Source of the DNA: Piscicola geometra
Taxonomy: Eukaryota; Annelida; Clitellata; Hirudinida; Piscicolidae
DNA: 64,000 nt
Assembly: GCA_943735955.1 (NCBI GenBank)
Contig: OX030970.1
Location: 6,296,624 to 6,360,623 of the forward strand
Direction: 5' to 3'
Shown here piece by piece: positions 15,155-23,721 of the stretch. Positions within the stretch are counted from its first letter, which is position 1; every line of letters starts with the position of its first letter. A program made the translations under genes and the position numbers. The notes under the pieces were generated by a model, which was not told where the DNA came from, made no database searches, and saw only the letters and a list, made by a program, of their open reading frames with translations.

Positions 15155-15485
15155 TTTTTAGAAGATGAGATGTTGAGATGGAGAGAGATTGAGATGGGCA
15201 GAGATTGAGATGGAGAGAGATTGAGATGGGTATATGTTGAGATGGGGAGATGTTGAGATGGGGAAGTGTTGAGATGGGGAGATGTTGAGATGGGGAGATG
15301 TTGAGATGGGGAAGTGTTGAGATGGGGAGATGTTGAGATGGGGAGATGTTGAAGTGGAGAGAGAATGAGATAGGGAGAGGTTGCGATAGAAAAGGGTTTA
15401 GATTTTGATATGGGGAAATGTTGAGATGGAGAGATGTTGAGATGGGGAGAAGTTGCGATGGGAAGGCGATGTTATCATTGGGATT
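15155..15485 (-). repeat. inverted (G-rich) arm 8
   Basis: Follows CATCTCAACAGTTTTTAGAA. The preceding C-rich block is only about 90 bp, so a compact imperfect hairpin is possible here. Confidence 0.85.
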
Positions 15486-15591
15486 GACATCTCCCCATCT
15501 CATCCTCTCCCCATCTCAATATTTCCCCATCTCAACATCTCCCCATCTCAACCTCTCCCTGTCTCAACCTTTTCCTATCTCAACAGTTTTT

Positions 15592-15910
15592 AAAAGATGA
15601 GATGTTGAGATGGGAAGAAGTTGGGATGGGGATAGATTGAGATGGGGAGATGTTGAGATGGGGAGATGTTGAGATGGGGAGATGTTGAGATAGGGAAATG
15701 TTGAGATGGGGAGATGTTGAGATGGGGATGTGTTGAGATGGGGAGATGTTGAGATGAGGATATTTTGAGATAAGGCTATGTTGAGATGGGGATAGGTTGA
15801 GATGGGAATGTGTTGAGATCGGGAGATGTTGAGATGGGGATATGTTGAGATGGGTGAGGTTGAGATGGGAAGGGGTTGAAATGGGATGAGGTTGAGATGG
15901 GGAGATGTTA
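15592..15910 (-). repeat. inverted (G-rich) arm 9, last before the tektin exon
   Basis: Follows ATCTCAACAGTTTTTAAAAG. It is left by ATGTTACCATCTTCCTATCT, after which the C-rich strand runs straight into the acceptor at 15942. Confidence 0.85.
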
Positions 15911-15942
15911 CCATCTTCCTATCTCAACCTTTTCCCATCAAG

Positions 15943-17250
15943 GATGTACAGCATGCACGAGTGGCAGGAGGTGTTGTGTGGCATGCAGCAGCTCGCTCTA
16001 GGCACTCTTCAACAGTCCGCCCAACTAAGAGAAACCATCCAGCATGTCGTTGATGCAGTCAGGTGTGTGTTTGTGTGTGTGTGTGTGTGTTTATGTTTGT
16101 GTGTGTGTGTGTGTGTGTGTGTTTGTGTGTGTGTTCGTGTGTTTAATTGTTTGTGTTTTTGCGTGTGTGGTTGTTTAGTGCCATTTTTTTTTCTTAACTA
16201 TTATTCATTTCCTTGTGTGCACAGACACACTAACCACACACACCCCTACAGCAACGATATCCAATCACAGCATCTGTTGGTGATGTTCACTCTACGCAAG
16301 CGCATCCATCAATTGCAGATGGCCCTGTCTGAAGACACCTTTCAGAAGAAGCTGGTCGGTGTCAGATTTGCTGTAGTGTCACACCCCCCCCCCCCACACC
16401 AAGCCATAACACACCACACCAAGCCATAACACACCACACCAAGCCATAACACTCCACACCAAGCCATAACACTCCACACCAAGCTATACCACACCACACC
16501 ACACCACTGCACCACACCACACCACTGCACACCACACCACTGCACACCACACCACTGCACACCACTGCACACCACACCACACCACTGCACACCACACCAC
16601 TGCACACCACACCACTGCACACCACACCACACCACTGCACACCACACCACACCACTGCACACCACACAGCTGGAGGAAGAAGCGAAGCGACTAGAAGACG
16701 AGATAAGGTGCATCGACGTGTGCCTCAAGCACAAGATGAAGGCTCTCAAGGTGGCGCACACCCGTCTGGAGAACCGCCACTACAAGACGATGGAGGAGCT
16801 GGTGCACGACGAGGCAGAGTGCGGGCTGAGCGATGAGGTGCTTGCAACTTGCCAACGTCGTCTCATCATTAGAATGATAATTAGCATTCTCATAGTGGCG
16901 CATACTCCGAATGAGCTTCCAGGCCACTTGGGCTGCATATTTGCATTTGCGCCAATTGGTCGAGGCGAGAATCGTCACATACGTGACTACTTATTGTCTA
17001 ATTGTGTTCGTGTTATTACTCTGTGTGCTGTTAAACCCTCACACATAATTATGTGCAAACAAACACGATGTGCAACACTTGTGCAGGTGAAGCAGATCGA
17101 GATGACGATGTTGACTCTCAAAGACAAGAAGTGCCAAGCCCAGTTAGTGGCAAGATGCACTTAATGCACCCAACACCTCCATCAAACTAGTTACAAACTA
17201 TCCTCAACGCCTATCCCTTCGATTCCATTTTGAAGATAACTTTCCTAAGC

Positions 17251-17290
<40 letters not shown>

Positions 17291-17642
17291 GTAATTACTT
17301 GTATAGCGCCCTTGGAGGAGCGAACAAGAGCGCATCTATCAGCAATTGTGGGCATAAACGTTTCAGGCAAACATCCAGATTACACATGCATAAATCAAAT
17401 CACACACACACACACACATGCATAAATCAAATTACACACACACACACAGGCACTCTCTGAACAGCATGGAGCGGCAGACAGGGCACCTGCAGCAGGACAT
17501 GGACAACAAGGCGCTGGCACTGAGGCTCGAGCAGCAGTGTCTCCTGAGCAGACAAGCGGTCGCTGCTGACTGCACTGCCCTGGCGAAGCAGCTGCAAGAG
17601 GCCATCGTGCAGTGCCACCCAGACAGACCTCATGCCATCTGA
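15943..17642 (+). CDS. tektin, C-terminal part (5 exons, about 212 residues seen)
   Basis: Tektins are coiled-coil proteins of ciliary and flagellar doublet microtubules. Predicted exons are 15943-16062, 16252-16354, 16670-16837, 17087-17142 and 17450-17642 (stop TGA). All junctions are GT-AG and the phases agree (2, 0, 0, 2). In order, the protein shows the tryptophan of the second tektin half (MHEWQEVLCGMQQ), the FTLRKRIHQ helix, and an LEEEAKRLEDEIRCID segment leading into ALKVAHTRLENR, a hallmark of the family. ECGLSDEVKQIEMTMLTLKD and a C-terminal helix containing LRLEQQCLLSR follow. The spacing matches vertebrate tektins, with TEKT2 closest by eye, though the subtype is not settled. The normally invariant RPNVELCRD signature is degenerate here (KTMEELVHD). 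The N-terminal half is not seen and must lie upstream, probably beyond the 16-kb array. An in-frame alternative acceptor at 16225 would add nine residues to exon 2. Confidence 0.85.
16063..16160. repeat. (GT)n microsatellite starting at the tektin donor
   Basis: GTGTGTGTTTGTG-type dinucleotide repeat that begins at the 5' splice site. The whole intron 16063-16251 is 189 bp and stop-free in the exon reading frame. Confidence 0.9.
16381..16669. repeat. two tandem repeats filling tektin intron 2
   Basis: A C-run (16384-16394) is followed by about five copies of a 20-bp unit (ACCAAGCCATAACACACCAC) and then a shorter ACCACTGCACACCACACC-type repeat up to the acceptor. The acceptor itself (CACTGCACACCACACAG) is a unit in which the final C is replaced by AG. 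Confidence 0.9.
16838..17086 (+). other. tektin intron 3, unique sequence
   Basis: 249-bp intron with donor GAG/GTGCTT and acceptor TTGTGCAG/GTGAAG. It is the only assembled tektin intron without an obvious tandem repeat. I see no other element in it. Confidence 0.7.
17257..17375. repeat. (AATC)n plus possible dispersed-repeat end in tektin intron 4
   Basis: Eight or so CAAT steps are followed by TACTTGTATAGCGCCCTTGG and a GCGC-flanked stem (AGCGCCCTTGG ... GAGCGC). A tetranucleotide run next to a TATAGCGC box resembles the ends of short interspersed elements in many aquatic animals; this assignment rests on memory of that pattern. Confidence 0.45.
17384..17449. repeat. duplicated ATGCATAAATCAAATcACAC with (CA)n up to the acceptor
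   Basis: Two copies of a CATGCATAAATCAAAT motif are each followed by a CA run. The second CA run ends in the acceptor ACACACAG/GCACTC of tektin exon 5. Confidence 0.85.
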
Positions 17643-17678
17643 CGCCTTGGTGCAGTCGAAAGGCGTGGTGTGCTGGGC

Positions 17679-17684
17679 AATAAA
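17679..17684 (+). terminator. poly(A) signal of the tektin gene
   Basis: Canonical AATAAA 37 bp after the TGA stop. Cleavage is expected near 17,695-17,705. Confidence 0.75.
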
Positions 17685-17743
17685 GATGAAACTGACTCAT
17701 AAAAGTCGACTCTTGTTATTTAAGGACATGTTAAAATACGACA

Positions 17744-17749
17744 TTTATT
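17744..17749 (-). terminator. poly(A) signal of the convergent acidic-protein gene
   Basis: AATAAA on the minus strand (TTTATT on the plus strand). This gives a 3' UTR of about 390-420 bp, ending some 25-40 bp from the tektin 3' end. Confidence 0.6.
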
Positions 17750-18138
17750 GGAAATAGTCTTTTTGGTCATCTAAATATACAGCAATAGGAGCGGTGGAGG
17801 GGTGCCTTGAAGGGCCGATGGATGCATGGCACGCAGCAGGCGGGCAGACATGCTGAGGGTTGCAGAGGTCCTATGCACTGAGACACGCAATAGCGCCATA
17901 TGAATAAGAGGCTGCAAGGCTGTTGAAGTTATGTAATCAATTGATAAAACGAATAGTTGTCCGAATGTGCCAATAGCACCATAAACCAAATACGCACTCA
18001 CAAAGACACACTTAAGAATATGAACACCATAGTAACCATCATGGAAAGACATAGCATAGAGCCAACTAGGAAGACACACATATACACTGATGATACGCTT
18101 TATGATACAAGACCAGGCAGAAATGATGACGTTTGCAA

Positions 18139-19150
18139 TTATTCCTTTGCAGCAGCAGCAGCATCATCATCCTCCTTGCTCTCTCCTCCTTCCTTCTCTT
18201 CCTTTTCTTCACTCTCTTCTTCATCCTTTTTCTTGTCGGCACCAGTCGTTTCTTCTTCACCATCGGTTGGTATTGACTCCTGCTGCAGGGTGGCAAGAAG
18301 GATGATGTACTTGATAAATAAATGATGACCAGCATCTGAACAAACAAGCAAACTGATAGAACAACACAGGAGATGTGTGGTTGAAAGCAAAAAGGTAACC
18401 CAAAATATTCACATGGAAATTAAAAATCGAATGATATCAAACTATTTTTAAGCATAGCCGCACAGACAACCAACCTCTTCATCGGCCTCTTTGGTACTCT
18501 TCTGCTCCTGCTCCTCCTCTACTGCTTGCTCCTTCTCAAGGGGCTCGTCGTCTGCCTTCAACTTCTTCACCTCGACCACCTCCGCATCACCCCCTTCCAT
18601 CGACTTCCTCTGTCGAAACAAGACATTACAATTCAAAAGAGCATCCGTTTAATAATCTAAAAATTATATTTAAAAACCTTAGCAACAAACCTTATGGGTT
18701 TCGGTTTTTCCATTTGTCGCAACGTCTTCTTTAACGCCATTTTGTTTCAGTTTCTCTAACAAAAATTAAAGTTAAAAATCATAAAATATTAGTGTTTATG
18801 CGATACGTACTGATGAATTTGAAATAAAACTAACTGAAAAAGTGAACGTGATCGAAAAGTTAACTTACCGGGAGAAGCCTCAACATTTTCCTTTTGAACT
18901 TGAAGAGTTTCGACTGGGCTGAAACGTTGAAAAAAGTACTTAATTAATAACAAATTCAGGTATTTTCAAGTAGAACATCCATTTAATCGATCTAAACGCA
19001 AAAGCATGCACGCCATGTTGGAATCATGCAAGAATATTCGAAAAATACTCCAAGAAAAATACGCAAATGTGAAAAATAACGAATCAATATAATGAATAAA
19101 CTTCAAATACAATAATGTTGAGCAGAATCGTCAAGTAATTACCCTTCCAT
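18139..19150 (-). CDS. small acidic Lys/Glu-rich protein, 133 aa, 5 exons (prothymosin/parathymosin-like composition)
   Basis: Exons on the minus strand are 19150-19143, 18918-18869, 18755-18691, 18609-18475 and 18282-18139 (TAA). Every junction is GT-AG, phases agree throughout (2, 1, 0, 0) and the total of 402 bp is exactly 134 codons. The predicted protein starts MEGPVETLQVQKENVEASPE. It carries a possible bipartite nuclear signal (KRKS at 41-44 and KKLK at 56-59) and then becomes a run of E, K and D ending in AAAAAKE, with no predicted fold. Composition resembles prothymosin-alpha or parathymosin, chromatin-associated disordered proteins, but there is no diagnostic motif, so a family assignment would be a guess. 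The gene is convergent with tektin and divergent from the FRS2-like gene. The first coding exon holds only eight bases. Confidence 0.72.
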
Positions 19151-19189
19151 ATTGACGAATTAGACTCGAAGAGGACGCGGAGACAGGCA

Positions 19190-19290
19190 GAGTGACGACA
19201 AAGAGCGACTGAGTGCCTCTTCGCGCCCACAAAGCTCTTTATGCTGCACAGACCACGCCCCTTGCTCTCTTCGCCAATCAGGAGCTAGGA
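19190..19290 (-). promoter_or_regulatory. candidate promoter of the acidic-protein gene
   Basis: GC-rich patch within otherwise AT-rich DNA, 40-140 bp upstream of the start codon. It holds a CCACGCCCC GC-box-like site (19253-19261) and a CCAATCA box (19274-19280, plus strand). A CATAAAGA stretch on the minus strand (about 19234-19241) could act as a TATA element. Confidence 0.45.
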
Positions 19291-19702
19291 GCCACAAAAT
19301 AGTGATGGTTTTCTTTTGCTGAATATTTCAATTCTTGAAGAGTAAAAGATTTTTTATAAATTTTACGTTTTAGTTTTTATTTTTAATAACTAGCGTTTCA
19401 TAAAATACAATATAAAAAAACAATAATTATAGATTTATTGCTATTTTGAGCATATTAAGTTTTTAAAAAAAATCCAAAATTAAAATATTGCTTTTGCATA
19501 AACTGTGAGATATAATTTTATGTTTCAACTAAGTATTTAAAAATGTTTTATTTCATAAACCCTTCATTCTTTGTTTGTTTAGTCAGTGAAATTCAAATAT
19601 CAATGGCTTTTACTTTTTGACTAGTTTGTTTCAAAAATAAAGAATCGTTTCAAATAATTATTTGCTCATACTTTATTTTTCATATTGTTCTTATGCCGTA
19701 AG
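19291..19702. other. AT-rich divergent intergenic region
   Basis: About 410 bp of strongly AT-rich DNA between the acidic-protein promoter and the FRS2-like start codon. The two genes diverge from this 550-bp interval, so it may act as a bidirectional promoter. I find no gene or repeat here. Confidence 0.5.
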
Positions 19703-22700
19703 ATGGGCAACTGTTCGAGTCAAGGAGCTAAATTATCGGTGCAGAAGTTTTTCAAAGCCGTCATTTTGACATCAGGCGATGCGACGACAGGCGAGGAGTT
19801 GGGCGCAGGCAACTTGGAGGTGACCAAGTACGAGTTGGTGCTGCACAGGAGGGGCATGCAGACGCAGAGGTGGCCTTACATCTTCCTCACCAGGTGCCAT
19901 TCAATATTGTTAGCAATTCAATTTGCAGAAATCGAACTTCTTTGCCTTAAAAGCACAAGTATTTAATTACTCAGCATTTATCTGAGTTTAAGGCTAAGAC
20001 TCTGAGCCGAGAGTCTGCAACAAGAACCCCCGTCGTTCAGGTGTGACTACAAGGGCAGCCTCTTCAGGATCGAGTGCAAGAACCCACACCTGCCCGACAG
20101 CCAGATGGAGCATGTCTTCCGTGTGAAGCACGCTAATCTTCTCTTGCAACGCATCCAGGCGCAGGTGGTTGAGAACTCACTCTCCACCAAGTCTGCCACT
20201 GTCAGTGACTCCAAACACAGCCTCGTCAACTCTGAGTCGGACCAGTCTGCTTCTAAAGAGAACCTAGGCTAGTTTGCATCATACCTTCGGTCTTTTCAAA
20301 CATACACACACTCATATACCTGCTAAACGTCAGACATGGACGATTTTTCATTCCATTCCCGATGACCATTAAAGTTTTGAATCCTGTCCCATTCCTGCAA
20401 CTCGATTCCCGGTTCGGCCCGCTCCCCAAACTTTTGGTCTGATCCGACCCGTTCACCAAACTTTTGGACCGATCTCGACCCATTCCCGAAAAAAAGAAAA
20501 TTTGTCTTACCATTTATTTTCACTGGTCCCATACTTGCTAGTCTTAACATTTAATTTTTGTAAGTCAGAGAATATTTCTTTAAAAAAAACACGATTTAAA
20601 TTTCAAATATTTACTGAAATAAAAGTATTGAAGTTAGTCATTGTTTTGGTATGCATTTAAATCAACCCTACTTTAAATCTACCCTACGGGGAATTTACCT
20701 CACATTTTTTTAAAAAAATTTATTTTTACGAGTAGAAAACACTACAAACAAACGAAATTAATTGTTTTAAAATAGAATTTAGTTTTTTTCTGTTTTTTTA
20801 CGCCACTTGAAATTTCAACATTGGAATGTACCCTACAGGGATTCTACCCTCTAATAAAACATGAGATAAAATCGTTAAATTTCAAAAAAAAAAAAATTTT
20901 TTCCCACAATGAACATATAATATATATGAATGTAATTTATTTGTTTAAAATAAAATATAGATAATTCTCGATATTTAAGGCAAAATAAAAAGAAAAAAAG
21001 AAAAAAGTTTAATAAATGTGACAAAAATGTCAAAAATTAAATACGAACAGGAAACACTACAAATAAGTGTAATCAATAAAAAAAATATTAATTTTTTTTT
21101 TCTATTTTTTTACGTACTTTGAAATTTCAACATTTGATTCTACCCTCTAATAAAAACATGAGATAAAATCGTTAAATTTCAACAAATTTGTTTTTTTTCA
21201 CACAATCAACATATAATATATATAAATAGAATTTATTTTTTTAAAATTAAAAATAGATAATTCTCGATTTTTAAGGCAAAATAAAAAGAAAAAAAGAAAA
21301 AAGTTTAATAAATGTGACAAAAATGTCAAAAATTAAATACGAACAGGAAACACTACAAATAAGTGTAATCAATAAAAAAAATATTGAATTTATTTTTTTC
21401 CTATTTTTTTACGCTTTTTGAAATTTCAACATTTGATTCTACTCTCTAATAAAAACATGAGATAAAATCGAGAATTATCTATATTTTATTTCAAACAAAT
21501 AAATTACATTAATATATATTATATGTTCATTGTGGGAAAAAAAACAAATTTTATTGAAATTTAACGATTTTATCTCATGTTTTATTAGAGGGTAGAATCC
21601 CTGTAGGGTACATTCCAATGTTGAAATTTCAAGAAAAAAACTAAATTCTATTTTAAAACAATTAATTTCGTTTGTTTGTAGTGTTTCCTATTCGTAAAAA
21701 TAAAAAATTAAAAATATTTTGAGGTAAATTCCCCGTAGGGTAGATTTAAAGTAGGGTTAATTTAAACGCTATTCATTGTTTTTGAGTATTTCAATCAAGT
21801 CTTTATTGCTTTTCACACGGGTCAAACAGTCAAAAGTTTTAGCTTTCAAATTAGGTGAGCTTGGGTTTCAACTTAAACGAGCACATGTTGAAAAATTTGT
21901 TCACAGAGAATAGAACTTGCAGGTATACTGAAATTTTTTTGGGCTACTTCTTGTAGTATCTATATATATATATATATGCACTCATTTACACACTCATAAA
22001 CACACACACTCATACACACACACACAGGTCCAGATGGAGTGATCTACCCTAGCAGGATGAAGCGGATCGAGGCGGAGTTGGAGGGCTCAGAAGGACAGCC
22101 CCACTTCAGCACCCATTCCACCCCGCCTCTCACTCTGCAACAAATGCAACTACACCACTTGCAACAACAACGACTACAACAACAACTAAATCAACAAGTC
22201 CACTACACCAACCCACAACAACAACAACCACACTACATTAAGCCACAACAACAAGCACACTACACCAACCCACAACATCTGCATGCAGCTCCACCACTCT
22301 TCTACCAACACCAAATGAACCAGCTGTGCGACTTTATAAACAGTCGCAACACTCTACAGCCCATCTACTCCGACATCTACCACCACCCACCACCACCATC
22401 ATCAGCACTACCACCTCCATCATTATCAGCACTACCACCTCCATCATTATCATCACTACCACCTCTGTCATTATCGGCAGCAGCACCCTTCTTGACACAA
22501 GCAGCAGGCGACTGCCACTACGCCAGCACGGACGAGCGACACCTGGCGAACAACAACTTCTCGAAGGCGTTGCGCAACCACGACTTGAAGCGCAAGTTGT
22601 GTCTGAAGGCGCCGCCAGAGGTGGACGAGCAGCACAGCAGACTCTCCAGGAAGCGACTGAGCGTCTGCAAACGCAAGGCCAAAAGACGCCCCCACCATTC

Positions 22701-22917
22701 ACAAAACTCTGACTGCGACAACCCACCTCACCACAGCGACAACCAACCTCACCACAGCGACAACTTCTCTCGACACAACGACAGTGACGACATGAGCATT
22801 TACTTGCAGCGTGGCAATAGTGACCTCAGCAAGCACTCGATGCACCGCAGTCTCGACATGCTCGACGTGGGCAGAGGCCACCACCTAGGCATGAAGCGAC
22901 CCATCCACTACCTGTGA
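19703..22917 (+). CDS. FRS2: FRS2-like myristoylated PTB docking protein, 435 aa, 3 exons
   Basis: FRS2/FRS3 link FGF and neurotrophin receptors to GRB2 and SHP2 at the plasma membrane. Proposed exons are 19703-19893, 20041-20267 and 22028-22917 (TGA), 1,308 bp in total. The N-terminus MGNCSSQ fits an N-myristoylation site. Residues about 15-120 match the IRS-type PTB fold: EELGAGNLEVTKYELVLHRR, then LTRCDYKGSLFRIE, then the last helix HVFRVKHANLLLQRIQ. In exon 3, PDGVIYPSRMKRIEAELEG parallels the FRS2 segment preceding its docking tail, and YASTDERHLANNNFSKAL (Y304) parallels the conserved C-terminal SHP2 site and helix. Y199 and Y218 lie in YTNP (GRB2-type YxN) and Y253 in YSDI (SHP2-type). 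Q-, H- and P-rich tracts and a basic SRKRLSVCKRKAKRR stretch are atypical. Intron 2 would use a GC donor; otherwise translation stops at TAG 20270-20272. Confidence 0.75.
20266..20273 (+). promoter_or_regulatory. proposed GC-AG 5' splice site overlapping an in-frame TAG
   Basis: AG/GCTAGT fits the GC-donor consensus except at +3. It is in phase 1, as exon 3 (GT/CCA at 22028) requires, and glycine is encoded either way. The only phase-matched GT donor I noticed nearby, TCA/GTGACT at 20205, is weaker. Unspliced, the TAG inside the donor ends a 140-aa PTB-only protein. Confidence 0.55.
20368..20373 (+). terminator. candidate alternative poly(A) signal (ATTAAA)
   Basis: ATTAAA about 95 bp after the in-frame TAG at 20270. 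It could support a short PTB-only transcript. Confidence 0.3.
20416..20475. repeat. 30-bp tandem duplication in FRS2 intron 2
   Basis: Two copies share the core CCAAACTTTTGG, flanked by GACCCG/GGCCCG and TGATCC/CGATCT. The surrounding 20,330-20,500 is C-rich with repeated ATTCCCG, unlike neighbouring AT-rich DNA, and may be a fragment of a dispersed repeat. Confidence 0.55.
20666..21756. mobile_element. non-autonomous inverted-repeat element (TTAA-flanked, piggyBac-like MITE)
   Basis: The element starts CCCTACTTTAAATCTACCCT, and its right end is the reverse complement of the same sequence. Immediately outside lie TCAA (20662-20665) and TTAA (21757-21760). TTAA target duplications with CCCT ends are typical of the piggyBac superfamily, so one flank would have mutated. 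The arms are about 290-305 bp (20666-20970 and 21469-21756) and imperfectly complementary. There is no transposase frame. It lies inside FRS2 intron 2. Confidence 0.65.
20809..21468. repeat. internal 300-bp tandem copies within the inverted-repeat element
   Basis: GAAATTTCAACATT followed by the TAATAAAACATGAGATAAAA motif recurs near 20,811, 21,120 and 21,420. The third copy is cut short where the right inverted arm begins. Shared text includes AAATGTGACAAAAATGTCAA in copies one and two. Confidence 0.75.
21957..22027. repeat. (TA)n and (CA)n microsatellites ending at the FRS2 exon 3 acceptor
   Basis: TATATATATATATATA at 21961-21976, then CACACTCATA-type repeats ending in ACACACACAG/GTCCAG. 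As in other introns here, the dinucleotide run abuts the splice site. Confidence 0.9.
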
Positions 22918-23721
22918 CCTCGCCCTGCCAACATCCGCCTGGAACTAAGGTGTGAAGAGGATGTTGGCGGCAGTTGCTTTCAGAGGATGCACATGAGTTT
23001 GCGATGCCTCAATTATTGTCCTCAAAAAATTAATATAAATTTGATTTAATATATTTTCAAAGCATTTTCTTACTTAATTTACTTTTTAATGACAAGCATA
23101 AGGTATGTTTGATAATAACGTTTCAACCTGTGTCATTTATTTTGAAAGTAAATCAAAAGTTGAGAATCAAAATAACTAACTCAAGTTTCATGAAGGCACA
23201 AATTGTAAACATTAGGTTTCAATTTAAATATAATTAATTTACGATCAGCGCCTTAGCATTTGTCTTAGACTAAGACTCTTAGTGTTTCCGTTTTTTGCGT
23301 CTTGGTAATTATCAACTTGATATTTATTAACTCATTTCAACTACTTAGGATAAAAGGTAGATTAAATGCTTGTTTACAATATAAGTTCTTTTTAATATTC
23401 ATTCGTTATTTATATCGATTGTGTACTTTGAGCCCTTGAGGAGCTCTTGAGATGATAAGTAGGCAGCGTCAGTCAAGCCGCTTCACCTGTTTGCTTCGCC
23501 ATTTGAATATGCACATTGCTTCTTTCTTTTACAATTCTTAGTGATATTCATCGAGGAATAAGTGCTTTACTTACTTCAATAAGACGTCTCAAAACAACAT
23601 ACTATTAGTAAATACAGTTCTCAAAAATATATAAATATTTAACAATTATTTTTTCATTAATATTAAAAAAGCAAAATAAGTTGATTAAAGTATATTTGAA
23701 CTGCAACTTGAGAGAGGAGGC
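22918..23721. other. intergenic region between the FRS2-like and FERM genes
   Basis: About 800 bp of AT-rich DNA that must hold the FRS2-like 3' UTR and the FERM promoter. No AATAAA is visible; ATTAAA at 23361-23366 is the best candidate signal. I recognise no other element. Confidence 0.5.

Larger units (their letters stand above)
1..15942. repeat. 16-bp minisatellite with alternating orientation (about 15.9 kb)
   Basis: The stretch is built from variants of one 16-bp unit, ATCTCCCCATCTCAAC on the C-rich strand, with common variants CCTCTTCCTGTCTCAA and AACTCTTCCCATCTC. Blocks of C-rich orientation alternate with blocks of the reverse complement (GAGATGGGGAGATGTT). C-rich blocks are approximately 1-825, 1591-2028, 2481-3909, 4151-7825, 8756-10750, 11681-13007, 13743-14707, 15067-15154 and 15486-15591. 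G-rich blocks lie between them. The array ends directly at the acceptor of a tektin exon, and the last C-rich variant serves as that exon's polypyrimidine tract, so I infer that the array lies in a tektin intron. The 16-aa periodic reading frames on both strands are by-products of the repeat. Confidence 0.93.

Noticed and set aside
959..15914. Many frames with a 16-residue HLNISPSQHLPISTSP repeat on both strands
   Set aside because: The 16-bp unit gives a 16-aa period in whichever strand is C-rich. The frames swap strand exactly where the array inverts and have no flanking unique coding sequence.
16342..16761. Trp/Cys/Val-rich minus-strand frames over tektin intron 2
   Set aside because: Reverse-strand reading of the TGGTGTG-type repeat; the plus strand carries phase-consistent tektin exons on both sides.
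20253..20550. Minus-strand frames of 75-86 codons after the PTB exon
   Set aside because: They cover a small tandem duplication and lack family similarity or splice partners.
22326..22726. Overlapping frames opposite or offset to the FRS2-like tail exon
   Set aside because: They arise from CAC/CAT/CAA triplet tracts. Only the frame of 22028-22917 shows FRS2-tail similarity and phase compatibility.
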